From a virus: a DNA stretch of 64,000 nucleotides. The notes below the pieces were generated by a model that saw only the letters and a program-made list of their open reading frames with translations, made no database searches and had not been told where the DNA came from. This document shows, piece by piece, positions 7,868 to 16,586 of this stretch. Position numbers and translations under genes: made by a program. Positions within the stretch are counted from its first letter, which is position 1; the number at the start of each line of letters is the position of its first letter. The DNA is taken from the IMG/VR virus record IMGVR_UViG_3300028859_000006, positions 124,001 to 188,000 of that record, one strand, 5' to 3'.

Positions 7868-9085
7868 ATGAACAAATTTAAAGTTTTAGTTCTTGACTCA
7901 GACTGTGATGGTGTTGGATACGCAAGATTGCTTTCACCATATTCATGTTTTAATGATCCTGATATTCAAGTAGATATAAGATTATTTATGGATAGTACAT
8001 TACCATTATTTAATGAAAATTTTCTAAGTCAATATAAAATAATAGTATTTAATAAACCAATTCCTTTTCCTGAACCAAAAGCTAAAGAAGTTTTTGATGC
8101 AATTATAAAAAAGCATAATATAAAAAAAGTTTTTGATCTAGATGATTATTGGATTTTATCCAATGATCATCCGAATTACAGAATGTGGAAACAAAATAAT
8201 TCTCAATCAATAATTGAGAATCAAATTCGTGAAGCAGATGCAATAACTACAACAACAGAATTATTAGCAGATAAAATTATAGAATTTAACACTAATATAT
8301 TAATTGCTCCAAATTCAGTAAATTTAAAAGAACACCAATGGTGTTCAAATAAAAAACCTTCAGATAAAATTAGATTTTTATGGGGTGGTGGAATAACTCA
8401 CTTGGTAGATTTAAGATTATTAAAAACATCATTTGAAAAATTAGATAAATATTTTTTACAAAAAGCTCAAATGGTAATGTGCGGATTCGATTTACGAATG
8501 GCTACTCCGAATGGTATAATTAAAGATAATATAAATAGAAGTCCTTGGACATTTTTTGAATCAATTTTTACAAATAATTTCAGATATATTTTAAACGGTA
8601 AATATAATGCTTGGCTTAGACAAGGTGATGATAAAGGTCGAGATAATTACGGAGTAAATGAAGAATTTAAAGATGAATTTTATCAGAGAAGGTGGACAAA
8701 ACCAATATTGCTTTTTGGTACTATGTATAATGAAGCAGATGTAGTATTAGCACCTTTAAAGTCTCACAATTCTTTTAATATGGTAAAGAGTCAATTAAAA
8801 GTAATTGAGGCTGGAGCGCATCATTGCCCGATTATATGTAGTAATTATGGACCTTATACTATAGATGATATTGAAGGTAAGATTGATGGTAAACAAAAAG
8901 GTTTTTTAGTTGATGAAGATACTGATAGTTCATTACGTTGGAAAGAAATTATGCAATATTATGTTGAAAATCCTGATAAAGTTAAAGAGCATGGTGAAAA
9001 TTTATTTGAATATGTAAGAGATAATTATGAAATTGGTATTACAAATCAAAAAAGATCTGAATTATTTAAAAAATTAATAGAATAA
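7868..9085 (+). CDS. Glycosyltransferase, GT4-like (GT-B fold)
   Basis: 405 residues. N-terminal Rossmann-like half: VLVLDSDCDGVGYARLLSPY, KVFDLDDYW, ITTTTELLADKI, IAPNSVNL. C-terminal nucleotide-sugar half: IRFLWGGGITHLVDL, VMCGFDLRM, ADVVLAPLKSHNSFNMVKSQLKVIEAGAHHCPIICSN (split here for reading; the E-x(7)-type GT4 signature falls in KVIEAGAHHCPII). This is the usual order of family 4 glycosyltransferases, which move a sugar from a nucleotide donor. The substrate is unknown; virion, DNA base or host surface glycosylation are all possible. More glycosyltransferases occur at 56-62 kb. Confidence 0.8.
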   Translation: MNKFKVLVLDSDCDGVGYARLLSPYSCFNDPDIQVDIRLFMDSTLPLFNENFLSQYKIIVFNKPIPFPEPKAKEVFDAIIKKHNIKKVFDLDDYWILSNDHPNYRMWKQNNSQSIIENQIREADAITTTTELLADKIIEFNTNILIAPNSVNLKEHQWCSNKKPSDKIRFLWGGGITHLVDLRLLKTSFEKLDKYFLQKAQMVMCGFDLRMATPNGIIKDNINRSPWTFFESIFTNNFRYILNGKYNAWLRQGDDKGRDNYGVNEEFKDEFYQRRWTKPILLFGTMYNEADVVLAPLKSHNSFNMVKSQLKVIEAGAHHCPIICSNYGPYTIDDIEGKIDGKQKGFLVDEDTDSSLRWKEIMQYYVENPDKVKEHGENLFEYVRDNYEIGITNQKRSELFKKLIE

Positions 9086-9087
9086 TT

Positions 9088-9279
9088 ATGATAAAAGCAA
9101 TATTTGTAAGAGGAGATTATGGAAAACAAAGTGATCTGGAAGAATTAAATAGAGAGTTAAAAGAATGCAAATCTATAATTAAAGAAATGTCAACTGGATA
9201 TGGAACAGTTTTAATAGTTGATATTTTTTCAAGAAAAGAAAAATTAGAAAAATTAAATGAAATATCAAATAAAAAATAA
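9088..9279 (+). CDS. Small hypothetical protein, tandem copy 1
   Basis: 63 residues: beta-strand start (MIKAIFVRGDYG), a charged helix (DLEELNRELKECKSIIKEM), a strand (GTVLIVDIFS), and a helix (KEKLEKLNEISN). It is clearly paralogous to the next gene (LNRELKxCKSIIxxxSTG, TxLIVDxxxRKxKLEKLNEISN). Family unknown. It starts 2 nt after the glycosyltransferase stop. Confidence 0.65.
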   Translation: MIKAIFVRGDYGKQSDLEELNRELKECKSIIKEMSTGYGTVLIVDIFSRKEKLEKLNEISNKK

Positions 9280-9288
9280 TTAAAAAAT

Positions 9289-9477
9289 ATGTTAAAAGCA
9301 ATTTATATAGGATATGATGCTAAGCAAAAAATTAATGATATAAATAGAGAATTAAAAGATTGTAAATCTATAATAGAAAAGATTTCGACTGGAGATGGTC
9401 AAACTATTTTAATTGTTGATACGGTCACAAGAAAAGATAAATTAGAAAAATTAAATGAAATATCGAATGAAAAATGA
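9289..9477 (+). CDS. Small hypothetical protein, tandem copy 2
   Basis: 62 residues, second member of the pair with 9088-9279, same strand-helix-strand-helix plan. Its 3' end overlaps the start of the next gene (9467). Two diverged copies next to each other indicate an old tandem duplication, and both are kept open. Confidence 0.65.
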   Translation: MLKAIYIGYDAKQKINDINRELKDCKSIIEKISTGDGQTILIVDTVTRKDKLEKLNEISNEK

Positions 9478-9817
9478 ACTAATAATAATAGTATATAAAA
9501 TAAATATATCAGGGTTAACAAGACAGCAAGCAGAAGAGATGATAATGAGTTATATTGAATCTGGTAATTTATCATCAGATGAAGAATTAAAAGAAAATTA
9601 TACTATACGTGAACTGTATTTACCGATACAAACAGGAGATAATAATATTGAAGTTATTTATCCAATAGCTGGAAATACATATTCTAATAATTTTTATGAT
9701 ATAGTAAATGATATTAATAAAATAATAAAAGATATACACTATGATGACGTTAAACCATATTGGAATAAATTATTAAGGGAATTAAAAATAAGAATATTAG
9801 AAGATAAAGATGAATAA
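9467..9817 (+). CDS. Conserved phage-type hypothetical protein
   Basis: The frame opens at 9455, but the second ATG (9467, MKNELIIIVYKINISG) gives a better start that overlaps the upstream gene by 11 nt; this gives 116 residues. It begins with a beta strand, then LTRQQAEEMIMSYIES, an acidic middle and the strand NNIEVIYPI. I recall similar YxINxxGLxRQxAEE proteins in other T4-like phages, without a function. Confidence 0.65.
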   Translation: MKNELIIIVYKINISGLTRQQAEEMIMSYIESGNLSSDEELKENYTIRELYLPIQTGDNNIEVIYPIAGNTYSNNFYDIVNDINKIIKDIHYDDVKPYWNKLLRELKIRILEDKDE

Positions 9818-9841
9818 ACAGATAATATAAAAAATATTAAA

Positions 9842-10663
9842 ATGAGCAAATTAATGAAATGGTCAGGATCGAAAGATTCCCAAGCAAAAAATATAATAAA
9901 TTATTTTCCTAAAAAAATAGACACATACAGAGAGCCATTTTTAGGAGGAGGATCTGTATTTTTAAAATTATTAGAAAGTGATATTGAGGTCAATAGTTAC
10001 TATTTATCTGATATTAATAAGGAATTAATAGGTATTTATCAATTAATAATGAATGATCCTGATTTACTTATAGATACATATAATAATCATTATAAGGAAT
10101 TTAATATAGATGATGATATACAGCATAGAAAAGAATATTTTAATGAAATAAGAAATAATTTTAATGAAAATAAAAAGTCAGAAGATTTCTATTTTATTAT
10201 GAGGACTGTAACTTCTGGATTACCAAGATGGAATCAAAGTGGTAAGTTTAATTCCAGTTGTCATTTCACAAGAAGTGGAATGATGCCAGAATCTGTTGAT
10301 AAAATTATAAAAAAATATAACAAATTATTCAATTCTAAAAATATTATATTTTCACAAGAAAGTTATGAAAATATAAAATCAAATGAAAATGATATAATTT
10401 ATATGGATCCGCCTTATCAAAATACCAAAGGTATGTATTATGGTGGATTTAATTCTGAAAAATTTATAAATTGGTTAGATTTATTATCATCCAAATGGAT
10501 TTTATCATATAATGGAAAAATAAATGATGATAAAATAGAACATTTTGGACCAAATAATTATAAACGGCATGAATATTTAATATCTGGAAATTCTTCATTT
10601 AGAAGAATAAAAGAAGCAAGTAATGATACAATAATTAGTGAATCTCTTTATTTAAATTTTTAA
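9842..10663 (+). CDS. dam: DNA adenine-N6 methyltransferase, Dam class (D12)
   Basis: 273 residues. The family start LMKWSGSKDSQ (residues 4-14) is followed by the AdoMet-binding motif FLGGGSVF (33-40) and the catalytic DPPY at 189-192 (IIYMDPPYQNT). The order and length fit D12-class Dam/T4 Dam enzymes, which methylate adenine within a short target such as GATC. In phages this usually protects against restriction. The target here cannot be read from sequence. It lies directly upstream of the thyA cluster. Confidence 0.9.
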   Translation: MSKLMKWSGSKDSQAKNIINYFPKKIDTYREPFLGGGSVFLKLLESDIEVNSYYLSDINKELIGIYQLIMNDPDLLIDTYNNHYKEFNIDDDIQHRKEYFNEIRNNFNENKKSEDFYFIMRTVTSGLPRWNQSGKFNSSCHFTRSGMMPESVDKIIKKYNKLFNSKNIIFSQESYENIKSNENDIIYMDPPYQNTKGMYYGGFNSEKFINWLDLLSSKWILSYNGKINDDKIEHFGPNNYKRHEYLISGNSSFRRIKEASNDTIISESLYLNF

Positions 10664-10678
10664 AAAATAATAAATAAT

Positions 10679-10837
10679 ATGAAAACAAATGAAAGAGTAG
10701 AACCAAAAAAATTAACTGATAATGAAATTGATGATTTAAATAATTATTCTACTTATCAAATAAGTGAAATATCATTATTTATATATGAAGAATATCTTAA
10801 AGAAAATTTAAAAAATAATGAAAATGAAAATGAATAA
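10679..10837 (+). CDS. Small acidic hypothetical protein (52 aa)
   Basis: 52 residues, Asn/Glu-rich (tail NNENENE), probably one amphipathic helix pair. It lies between dam and thyA and overlaps the thyA start region. No motif. Supported by its tight position between two certain genes. Confidence 0.45.
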   Translation: MKTNERVEPKKLTDNEIDDLNNYSTYQISEISLFIYEEYLKENLKNNENENE

Positions 10838-11660
10838 AGCAGATAAATATTACATTGAAAATTTAAACAGAATAAAAAATGAAGGTTCTTTTGATGAAAA
10901 TCCAAGGCCAAGATATAAAGATGGTACTGAGGCATATACAAAATTTATAACTCAAGTATTTGAAGAATATGACATTTCAAAAGGTGAGTTTCCAATTCCA
11001 ACACTGAGAAATACAGCTATAAAAACTGGAATAAAAGAGATTTTCTGGATATATCAAAAACAAACAAATTCATTAGATGTGGCACATGAGCTTGGAGTCA
11101 CTTGGTGGGATGAATGGAATGTCGGTGATTTAACAATTGGATCCAGGTACGGTTATACTATTAAGAAATATAATTTAATGAATAAATTATTAGATGGATT
11201 AAAAAATGATCCATTTGGTAGGCGTCATATAATTAACATGTATCAATATGAAGATTTTGATGAACCAAAAGGATTATATCCTTGTGCATATGAAACATTG
11301 TGGTCAGTTAGAAAAGTAAACAATGAATATTATTTAGATATGACATTAACGCAAAGATCAAATGATTATTTAACTTCAGGATTTATTAACAAAATTCAGT
11401 ATGTGGCATTTCAAATGATGATTGCTGGACATCTTGGATATAAAGTTGGTAAGTTTTGCCATTTAATGCAAAACTTACATGTTTATGATAGGCATTTTGA
11501 TGCTTTAGAAGAATTATTACAAAGAACTCCATTAGATACACAGTCAAAATTAATATTAAAAGAGAATAAAAACTTTTATGATTATAATATTAATGATTTT
11601 GAAATTACTGGAATAGAAGGAATTGAAAAAATTAAATCTCCTTTGGAATTAGCGATTTAA
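10818..11660 (+). CDS. thyA: Thymidylate synthase (ThyA type)
   Basis: 280 residues from the first ATG; three in-frame ATGs (10818, 10824, 10830) make the start uncertain, and 10830 (MNKADKYY) is as plausible. Landmarks: PRPRYKDGTEAYTK, PTLRNTAIKTGIKE, TWWDEWNVGD with GSRYGYT, FGRRHIINMYQ, the catalytic Cys in LYPCAYETLWSVR (C156), dUMP-binding QRSNDYLTSGF with N/KIQYVAFQM, and HVYDRH. It makes dTMP from dUMP with methylene-tetrahydrofolate for phage DNA synthesis. The GRRHIINMY and TSGF segments are diverged from cellular ThyA (usually RRhiv.aWnp and lG.PFN), as in phage relatives. Confidence 0.9.
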   Translation: MKMKMNKADKYYIENLNRIKNEGSFDENPRPRYKDGTEAYTKFITQVFEEYDISKGEFPIPTLRNTAIKTGIKEIFWIYQKQTNSLDVAHELGVTWWDEWNVGDLTIGSRYGYTIKKYNLMNKLLDGLKNDPFGRRHIINMYQYEDFDEPKGLYPCAYETLWSVRKVNNEYYLDMTLTQRSNDYLTSGFINKIQYVAFQMMIAGHLGYKVGKFCHLMQNLHVYDRHFDALEELLQRTPLDTQSKLILKENKNFYDYNINDFEITGIEGIEKIKSPLELAI

Positions 11661-11678
11661 AAATTATAAATATAAAAT

Positions 11679-12374
11679 ATGATAGAAACATATAATGAAT
11701 ATGTAGAACTAATAAAAGAAGGACTAATTAGAACTCATAATATAATAACATATGAAGGTAGTTTAGAAAGAGAGTTATATTTAATTGGGATTAAATTTGA
11801 AATAAAAATTTACAATAAATTAAAATTTGATCTATCATTATATAAAACTAATATTATTGATAATGATTATCTTGAATATATTGTTAATTATATTGAAAAA
11901 CAATTAGGATATTATCCTTCATATATAACAGTTGAAAATAATATTGGTAAAAATGGGTTTAAATTTGATAAAAAGTATTTATCAAATAAATATAAATCAA
12001 TTAAGATAAATTTTGAAGCTAAGTACGATGATGGATTTTATAAAAATATTATAAAAGTTCCTAAAATTGCATATCACTTATCACCAGTTGATAATGAAGA
12101 TAAAATAAATAAAAATGGATTATGCGTAAAGGCATATAATAGAAAAGGTGAACATCCTGAAAGAATATATTTATTTGCTGATATTAATGAATATGATGAT
12201 TTATTAAATTCGCTTAAAATTGATGATAAATTAAAAGGTATAAATAAAAATTATAATTTATATGAGGTTGAAATGAGTGATAAAAATATTATACATACTG
12301 ATCCTAATTACAGTAACGGTTTTTATACCTATGATAGTTTTAATCCAAAATTTTTAAAAATAATAAAAACATAA
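11679..12374 (+). CDS. Hypothetical protein with possible ADP-ribosyltransferase-like C-terminus, copy 1
   Basis: 231 residues. N-terminus METYxEYVELIKEGLI-like, resembling the leader found on other small proteins here. A central domain (ITVENNIGKNGFKFDKKYL). C-terminal third: IAYHLSPVDNEDKINKNGL, HPERIYLF, NLYEVEMSD, DPNYSNGFYTYDSF. The order YHxSP, GL, RIYLF, Y-t-y-e resembles KptA/PARP-like ART-fold phage proteins, but no test was possible. It is a tandem paralogue of 12385-13086 and a distant relative of 39565-40311. Confidence 0.65.
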   Translation: MIETYNEYVELIKEGLIRTHNIITYEGSLERELYLIGIKFEIKIYNKLKFDLSLYKTNIIDNDYLEYIVNYIEKQLGYYPSYITVENNIGKNGFKFDKKYLSNKYKSIKINFEAKYDDGFYKNIIKVPKIAYHLSPVDNEDKINKNGLCVKAYNRKGEHPERIYLFADINEYDDLLNSLKIDDKLKGINKNYNLYEVEMSDKNIIHTDPNYSNGFYTYDSFNPKFLKIIKT

Positions 12375-12384
12375 TATTTAATTA

Positions 12385-13086
12385 ATGATAGATAATTATA
12401 AAGAATATGTAGAATTAATCAAAGAAGGATTAATCAGAACTCATAATATAATTAATTGTGAAAGTAGTTTAGAAAGAGAATTATATTTAATTGGATTTAA
12501 ATTTAAAATAAAAATTTATAGTAAATTAAAATTTGATCTTACATTATTAAATACTAATAATTTTGATTTCGTTGATTTTGAATATATTATTGATTATATT
12601 GAAGATCAATTAGGTTATTTTTCATCATATATAACAGTTGAAAATAATATTGGTAAAAATGGGTTTAAATTTGATAAAAAGTATTTATCAAATAAATATA
12701 AATCAATTAAAATTATATTTGAAGCTAAATATGATGATGGTTTTTATAAAAATGATATAAAGGTTCCTAATGTTGCATATCATTTATCTCCAGTTAATAA
12801 TGAAGATAAAATAAATAGAATTGGATTATTAGTAAAAACTCATAATAGAAAAGGTGAATATCCTGAAAGAATATATTTATTTAGAAATATTAATGATTGC
12901 GATAAATTATTAAAATCATTAAAATACGATGATAAGTTAAAAGATATAAATAGAAATTATAATTTATATGAGGTAGAAATGAGTGATAAAAATATTATTC
13001 ATACTGATCCTAATTATAGTAACGGTTTTTATACCTATGATAGTTTTAATCCAAAATTTTTAAAAATAATAAAACATAATATTTAA
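12385..13086 (+). CDS. Hypothetical protein with possible ADP-ribosyltransferase-like C-terminus, copy 2
   Basis: 233 residues, roughly 75% identical by eye to the preceding gene. The region ITVENNIGKNGFKFDKKYLS is unchanged also at DNA level, suggesting a recent duplication or gene conversion. It has the same YHLSPVNNEDKI, YPERIYLF and DPNYSNGFYTYDSF landmarks. It ends at the bidirectional terminator at 13089. A duplicated pair under little constraint in the middle but fixed at the putative active-site landmarks suggests both are functional. Confidence 0.65.
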   Translation: MIDNYKEYVELIKEGLIRTHNIINCESSLERELYLIGFKFKIKIYSKLKFDLTLLNTNNFDFVDFEYIIDYIEDQLGYFSSYITVENNIGKNGFKFDKKYLSNKYKSIKIIFEAKYDDGFYKNDIKVPNVAYHLSPVNNEDKINRIGLLVKTHNRKGEYPERIYLFRNINDCDKLLKSLKYDDKLKDINRNYNLYEVEMSDKNIIHTDPNYSNGFYTYDSFNPKFLKIIKHNI

Positions 13087-13088
13087 AT

Positions 13089-13116
13089 AAAAAGTTCAGA
13101 TTTTTCTGAACTTTTT
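13089..13116. terminator. Bidirectional hairpin terminator
   Basis: Perfect 12-bp stem AAAAAGTTCAGA / TCTGAACTTTTT with a 4-nt loop between convergent genes (stops at 13086 and 13116). A strong rho-independent type on both strands. Confidence 0.8.
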
Positions 13117-13511
13117 TATAAATTAAATTTTGCTGATGCTCTAATAGAACTCAAATCACCTAGTGCTTTTGGATCATATTTCATATTATTTATATATTCT
13201 AACGAATTTTTTGAAAATTCTGTTTTAAATTTAGCAATAAAAGGTTCAGGATTTTCCATATAATAAATATCATTTGATCCTTTATTTTCAAGTACTGCTT
13301 GATAATAATTATGAGTATCATTTTTATCATTTCCAATTCTAAATTTAATAATATATATAGGATAACCATATCTACTAACTGATATATCAAACCACTCATC
13401 ATTTAATACATCATTTACATTTTCATTCCAGTATATAACAGTTGGATGACTTACATAACCTTCAGCTATATTAAAATTTTCATTTATAAAATCTAAATAT
13501 TTGTTTAACAT
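13116..13511 (-). CDS. Leader-type small protein (MLNKYLDFINEN... AKFNL)
   Basis: 131 residues from the ATG at 13511; an upstream in-frame ATG at 13559 gives a hydrophobic extension that runs into the promoter-like TATATATA and is less likely. It starts MLNKYLDFINENFN, close to the T4 capsid-targeting sequence (MKTYQEFIAEA), and ends AKFNL like the other members of the leader/tail set. The middle is beta-rich (DISVSRYGYPIYIIKFRI), with an Asn/Tyr stretch. No known domain. Confidence 0.65.
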   Translation of the reverse strand: MLNKYLDFINENFNIAEGYVSHPTVIYWNENVNDVLNDEWFDISVSRYGYPIYIIKFRIGNDKNDTHNYYQAVLENKGSNDIYYMENPEPFIAKFKTEFSKNSLEYINNMKYDPKALGDLSSIRASAKFNL

Positions 13512-13530
13512 AAAAAATTGATATTCTTTT

Positions 13531-13545
13531 TTTAATATATATAAA
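13531..13545. promoter_or_regulatory. Candidate phage late promoter, bidirectional
   Basis: TTTAATATATATAAA lies 19 nt before the plus-strand start at 13565 and about 20 nt before the minus-strand start at 13511, reading as the late-type motif in both directions. Confidence 0.5.
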
Positions 13546-13564
13546 AAAATGAAATTCAAATTTA

Positions 13565-14320
13565 ATGGAAAATAATAAAGAAAAAGAAGAATTCAAAATG
13601 CCTCAAATTAAATCAGAATCTGATTTAAATAAAGTATTTGATGCTATATATGATCAAGGATTTGGATATATAAGTAGAAGAGATGATTATCACCAAAATA
13701 AAATTCAAAAAATTGTACAAAAATACAATACATTAAAATTAGATATACCTGATAATTTTTATCGTAATCTTTATGATATAAAAAATTATTCAGAAGTTGA
13801 AAAAGAAGTGATGAATCATTTTTCTAAATTTAATCCTGATGATAAAATTAATGAATTTATAAAAAATATTTTTTCATTAAAATATGATGATAGAGGTAAA
13901 CCTCCTGAAAATAACTGTGAAAGTATAAATACTGTCATTGATTGGTTCAAATTCAAAAATAAATATAATCTTATTGATAAAGATTTCAAATTCAATAAAA
14001 ATTATCTAAATGTAGATGTTTATAATTTAGATAAAAACTCAATAAAAATAAATTTTAAAGATGATTATGATAATTTTGAAAGTTTTTACGAATTAATATT
14101 TAATGAAAAATGTATTGAGATAAAACATAGAACTGGCGATTGGCAGAATATTGGTAAAATAGAAATAAAATTATTTCTAAATAATACAGCTAGTATTAGA
14201 GGAGATTTAACTAAAATTAAAGACTATTATTATAAAGATTTAATGAAAAATTTTTATTTTAATAATGCATATATTATATACTATAAAAATAAAATTGAAA
14301 AAATAAATCCAAAAGTGTAG
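13565..14320 (+). CDS. Hypothetical protein
   Basis: 251 residues, Lys/Asp/Asn-rich and soluble. N-terminal half helical (SDLNKVFDAIYDQGFGYISRR); C-terminal half beta-rich (NSIKINFKDDYDNF, CIEIKHRTGDWQNIGKIEIK). Family not recognised. It uses a TAG stop (TAA predominates here), which falls inside the palindromic terminator at 14311. Divergent from the leader-type gene at 13116. Confidence 0.65.
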   Translation: MENNKEKEEFKMPQIKSESDLNKVFDAIYDQGFGYISRRDDYHQNKIQKIVQKYNTLKLDIPDNFYRNLYDIKNYSEVEKEVMNHFSKFNPDDKINEFIKNIFSLKYDDRGKPPENNCESINTVIDWFKFKNKYNLIDKDFKFNKNYLNVDVYNLDKNSIKINFKDDYDNFESFYELIFNEKCIEIKHRTGDWQNIGKIEIKLFLNNTASIRGDLTKIKDYYYKDLMKNFYFNNAYIIYYKNKIEKINPKV

Positions 14321-14336
14321 AAATTTCTACACTTTT
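14311..14336. terminator. Bidirectional palindromic terminator
   Basis: Perfect 26-nt palindrome AAAAGTGTAGAAATTTCTACACTTTT covering the last codons of 13565-14320 and ending inside the convergent gene's 3' end (stop at 14327). Both coding regions contribute to the stem. Confidence 0.8.
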
Positions 14337-15454
14337 TTATTTTTATAATAACTTATAATATTATTATCAATATCATTTAATAATTTTTCAAGATTCTTAA
14401 TAATTTCTTTATGTTTTTCTGCAGCAGAAATAATATCAAAATTTAAAAATTTTTTATAAATTAATATATCATTTTTATATTCTGAATATAGATTTCTATT
14501 ACAAATTTTAACTCCTAATTTAAATATTTTTTCTTCAATTTTGCTTGTTAGATTAATTATGTCTTTACTATTAGATTTAATATAATTATTACTATTATTA
14601 TAATCTTTTAATAAATTTATTACGCAATTAAATGATTTATTTAATAAAGACATACATGTTACATAATTACCATAATATAATATAGCATTATCAAAATCTT
14701 CATCATTTAATAATTTTAAACTACTATTCAAATCATTTTTCATTTTATCAGCATAATAATCAAGATTTATATTACTAAGATTATGATATCTATTACCAAC
14801 TTTAGCATGTTCTAATATTTTTTTATCATTATAGCATATGATATCTATTTTCGTTAATTCATCAATTTTTTTATTAATGTTTTGATAATCTATAACAATA
14901 TTATTAATTTTAACAATTTTAGTTAAAGATTTATTCAATTTATTATCTAATAAGTTTTTTTCTTTAATTAACTTCTTCATTCTATTAATTGTATACTCAT
15001 TATCATTCATATTAATATCTACGGTAAGATTATTTAATTCAGATTTGATATATTTTTCACAATTTGGATAATTAGTTTGCATATAAATTTCAATATCAGA
15101 TTTACTTTTTGATATTAAATATATTGAATCATCTATACTATTAACAATTTGTTTATATTCAATTAATGATTTATACATATTTTTCAATTTGATATAAACA
15201 TTTATATTCACATCAATCTTAGTTATTTTATCATAGATTGAATCATTATATTTTATTAATAATTCATCAGGTAATTCATTTATTTTATTTTTTAATTTTT
15301 TTATTCTTTTATTTAATATTACAATATTTTTTTTTAGAATTATAAAATTCCTTCTTTTTATATATTCAAAATATACTATATTTATTAAAAAATATAATAA
15401 TGATATTATAAATAAAAAAGAAATTAGCAATGATAGCACAATTAAAATTTTCAT
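14327..15454 (-). CDS. Membrane-anchored coiled-coil protein
   Basis: 375 residues. A strong N-terminal transmembrane helix (about 3-28, ILIVLSLLISFLFIISLLYF), then almost entirely Lys/Asn/Ile-rich helices with heptad character (residues 35-370), such as KKNIVILNKRIKKLKNKINELP. The plan, one helix in the membrane plus long coiled coil, is like EzrA-type proteins, but there is no sequence motif to support that relation. The soluble part would probably be cytoplasmic. Function unknown. Confidence 0.65.
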   Translation of the reverse strand: MKILIVLSLLISFLFIISLLYFLINIVYFEYIKRRNFIILKKNIVILNKRIKKLKNKINELPDELLIKYNDSIYDKITKIDVNINVYIKLKNMYKSLIEYKQIVNSIDDSIYLISKSKSDIEIYMQTNYPNCEKYIKSELNNLTVDINMNDNEYTINRMKKLIKEKNLLDNKLNKSLTKIVKINNIVIDYQNINKKIDELTKIDIICYNDKKILEHAKVGNRYHNLSNINLDYYADKMKNDLNSSLKLLNDEDFDNAILYYGNYVTCMSLLNKSFNCVINLLKDYNNSNNYIKSNSKDIINLTSKIEEKIFKLGVKICNRNLYSEYKNDILIYKKFLNFDIISAAEKHKEIIKNLEKLLNDIDNNIISYYKNKKV

Positions 15455-15517
15455 ATTTTCATATAACGTTATTTTATTAGATGTTCTATTATAAAAATAG
15501 TTTTAAGTTTTTTTTTA

Positions 15518-15528
15518 TTTATATATAA
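15518..15528 (+). promoter_or_regulatory. Candidate phage late promoter (TTTATATATAA)
   Basis: Exact 11-mer 16 nt before the start at 15545, which heads the long run of overlapped leader-type genes to 18304. Confidence 0.55.
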
Positions 15529-15544
15529 AGAAAAAACATCTATT

Positions 15545-15904
15545 ATGATAGATACAAGAAATGAAGATTTAGTAAAAAAATATTTTGATTTAGTTCAAGA
15601 AGAAATCAAAAGATTAATTTCTCAAGATAAAGAAATAAAGAAAAGTGATGTGCAAACATTTAATGATGAAATTTTCAATCAATCTGATGAAATTAAAAGT
15701 GAGATAAGTAATTACATCGATCAAGCAACAATGAATGATTTAGATATTAATAAAATTGCTAAAATTCTTTATGATAAATTTAAAGTTCAAACTAAAAATA
15801 ATGTATTCAATCAAACGGATTCACAGAATGTGCCTAATACTTTAATGGGCGAGAATAAACACATAAAAACATTTGAACAATTTAATTATGATAACAAATT
15901 TTAA
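15545..15904 (+). CDS. Hypothetical protein carrying the leader motif at its C-terminus
   Basis: 119 residues, acidic and helical (KKYFDLVQEEIKRLISQ, LDINKIAKILYDKF). Its last 17 residues read ENKHIKTFEQFNYDNKF, which contains the KHIKTFE leader motif and an NKF end that other proteins here carry at opposite termini. First gene of the cassette run after a late-type promoter; the 3' end overlaps the next gene by 17 nt. No known domain. Confidence 0.7.
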   Translation: MIDTRNEDLVKKYFDLVQEEIKRLISQDKEIKKSDVQTFNDEIFNQSDEIKSEISNYIDQATMNDLDINKIAKILYDKFKVQTKNNVFNQTDSQNVPNTLMGENKHIKTFEQFNYDNKF

Positions 15905-16586
15905 AAAATATACATTAAATGAAACATATGAATTATCTGGAAAGAATTCATTTTTAACTTATTTGCAGATAGTTTCAAATCATGATTATCATTTTATTTC
16001 GAATGATACATATAGAAAATTATACAAATATCATGTATTTTTTTCAACTGAAACTATAACAGGAATAGAAGATTATGTAGATATTTTTAAATATAAACAC
16101 TCATTAGCATCAGCATATGAAATATTATTACAAATAAAAGATAATAAATTAGCATTCTTTTTTGGTATAAAAGAAAATTCTACATTAAGATATGGATTTT
16201 TAGATTTAGATACACAAAGGAGTTATGTTGTTGGAGAATTTATATTTACTAAAGAATTTTTTGGATCAATATCTAAATATAAATCTATGCAGTTTGTTAA
16301 TAAAATAATACAGAATACTGATGCTAAAAAATTACCAATACTATCAAAGATAAAACAAGATTGTGAACAATTTTACAAAGGTAAGAAGAAAACAAAAGTA
16401 GAAATATCAGACAATAAAGTGATTATTTATATAACAAGAGATCAATTCACTGATGATGATATAAATATGAATCGTCCATTCAGATCATTAGATAATTGGG
16501 CTTCTAAAAAAATGTGGAGAAACAAAGTTGAATGTAGCGTTGATGATGAAGGCGATCCAATAAAATTTATATTGATAGTGAAATGA
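15888..16586 (+). CDS. Leader-type hypothetical protein (MITNFKKYTLNE...)
   Basis: 232 residues from the ATG at 15888, preferred over 15873 because it gives the leader-like start MITNFKKYTLNE. The central part is mixed alpha/beta (TGIEDYVDIFKYKHS, LRYGFLDLDTQRSYVVGEF), with a basic KKKTKVEISDNKV stretch. It ends ILIVK, so the usual KFN tail is absent. The stop overlaps the next start (ATGA, 16583-16586). No family recognised. Confidence 0.65.
   Translation: MITNFKKYTLNETYELSGKNSFLTYLQIVSNHDYHFISNDTYRKLYKYHVFFSTETITGIEDYVDIFKYKHSLASAYEILLQIKDNKLAFFFGIKENSTLRYGFLDLDTQRSYVVGEFIFTKEFFGSISKYKSMQFVNKIIQNTDAKKLPILSKIKQDCEQFYKGKKKTKVEISDNKVIIYITRDQFTDDDINMNRPFRSLDNWASKKMWRNKVECSVDDEGDPIKFILIVK

Noticed and set aside
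13512-13559. Upstream start (13559) for the 13116 gene
   Set aside because: The 16 extra residues are hydrophobic filler read through the TATATATA promoter-like element; the leader motif begins at 13511.
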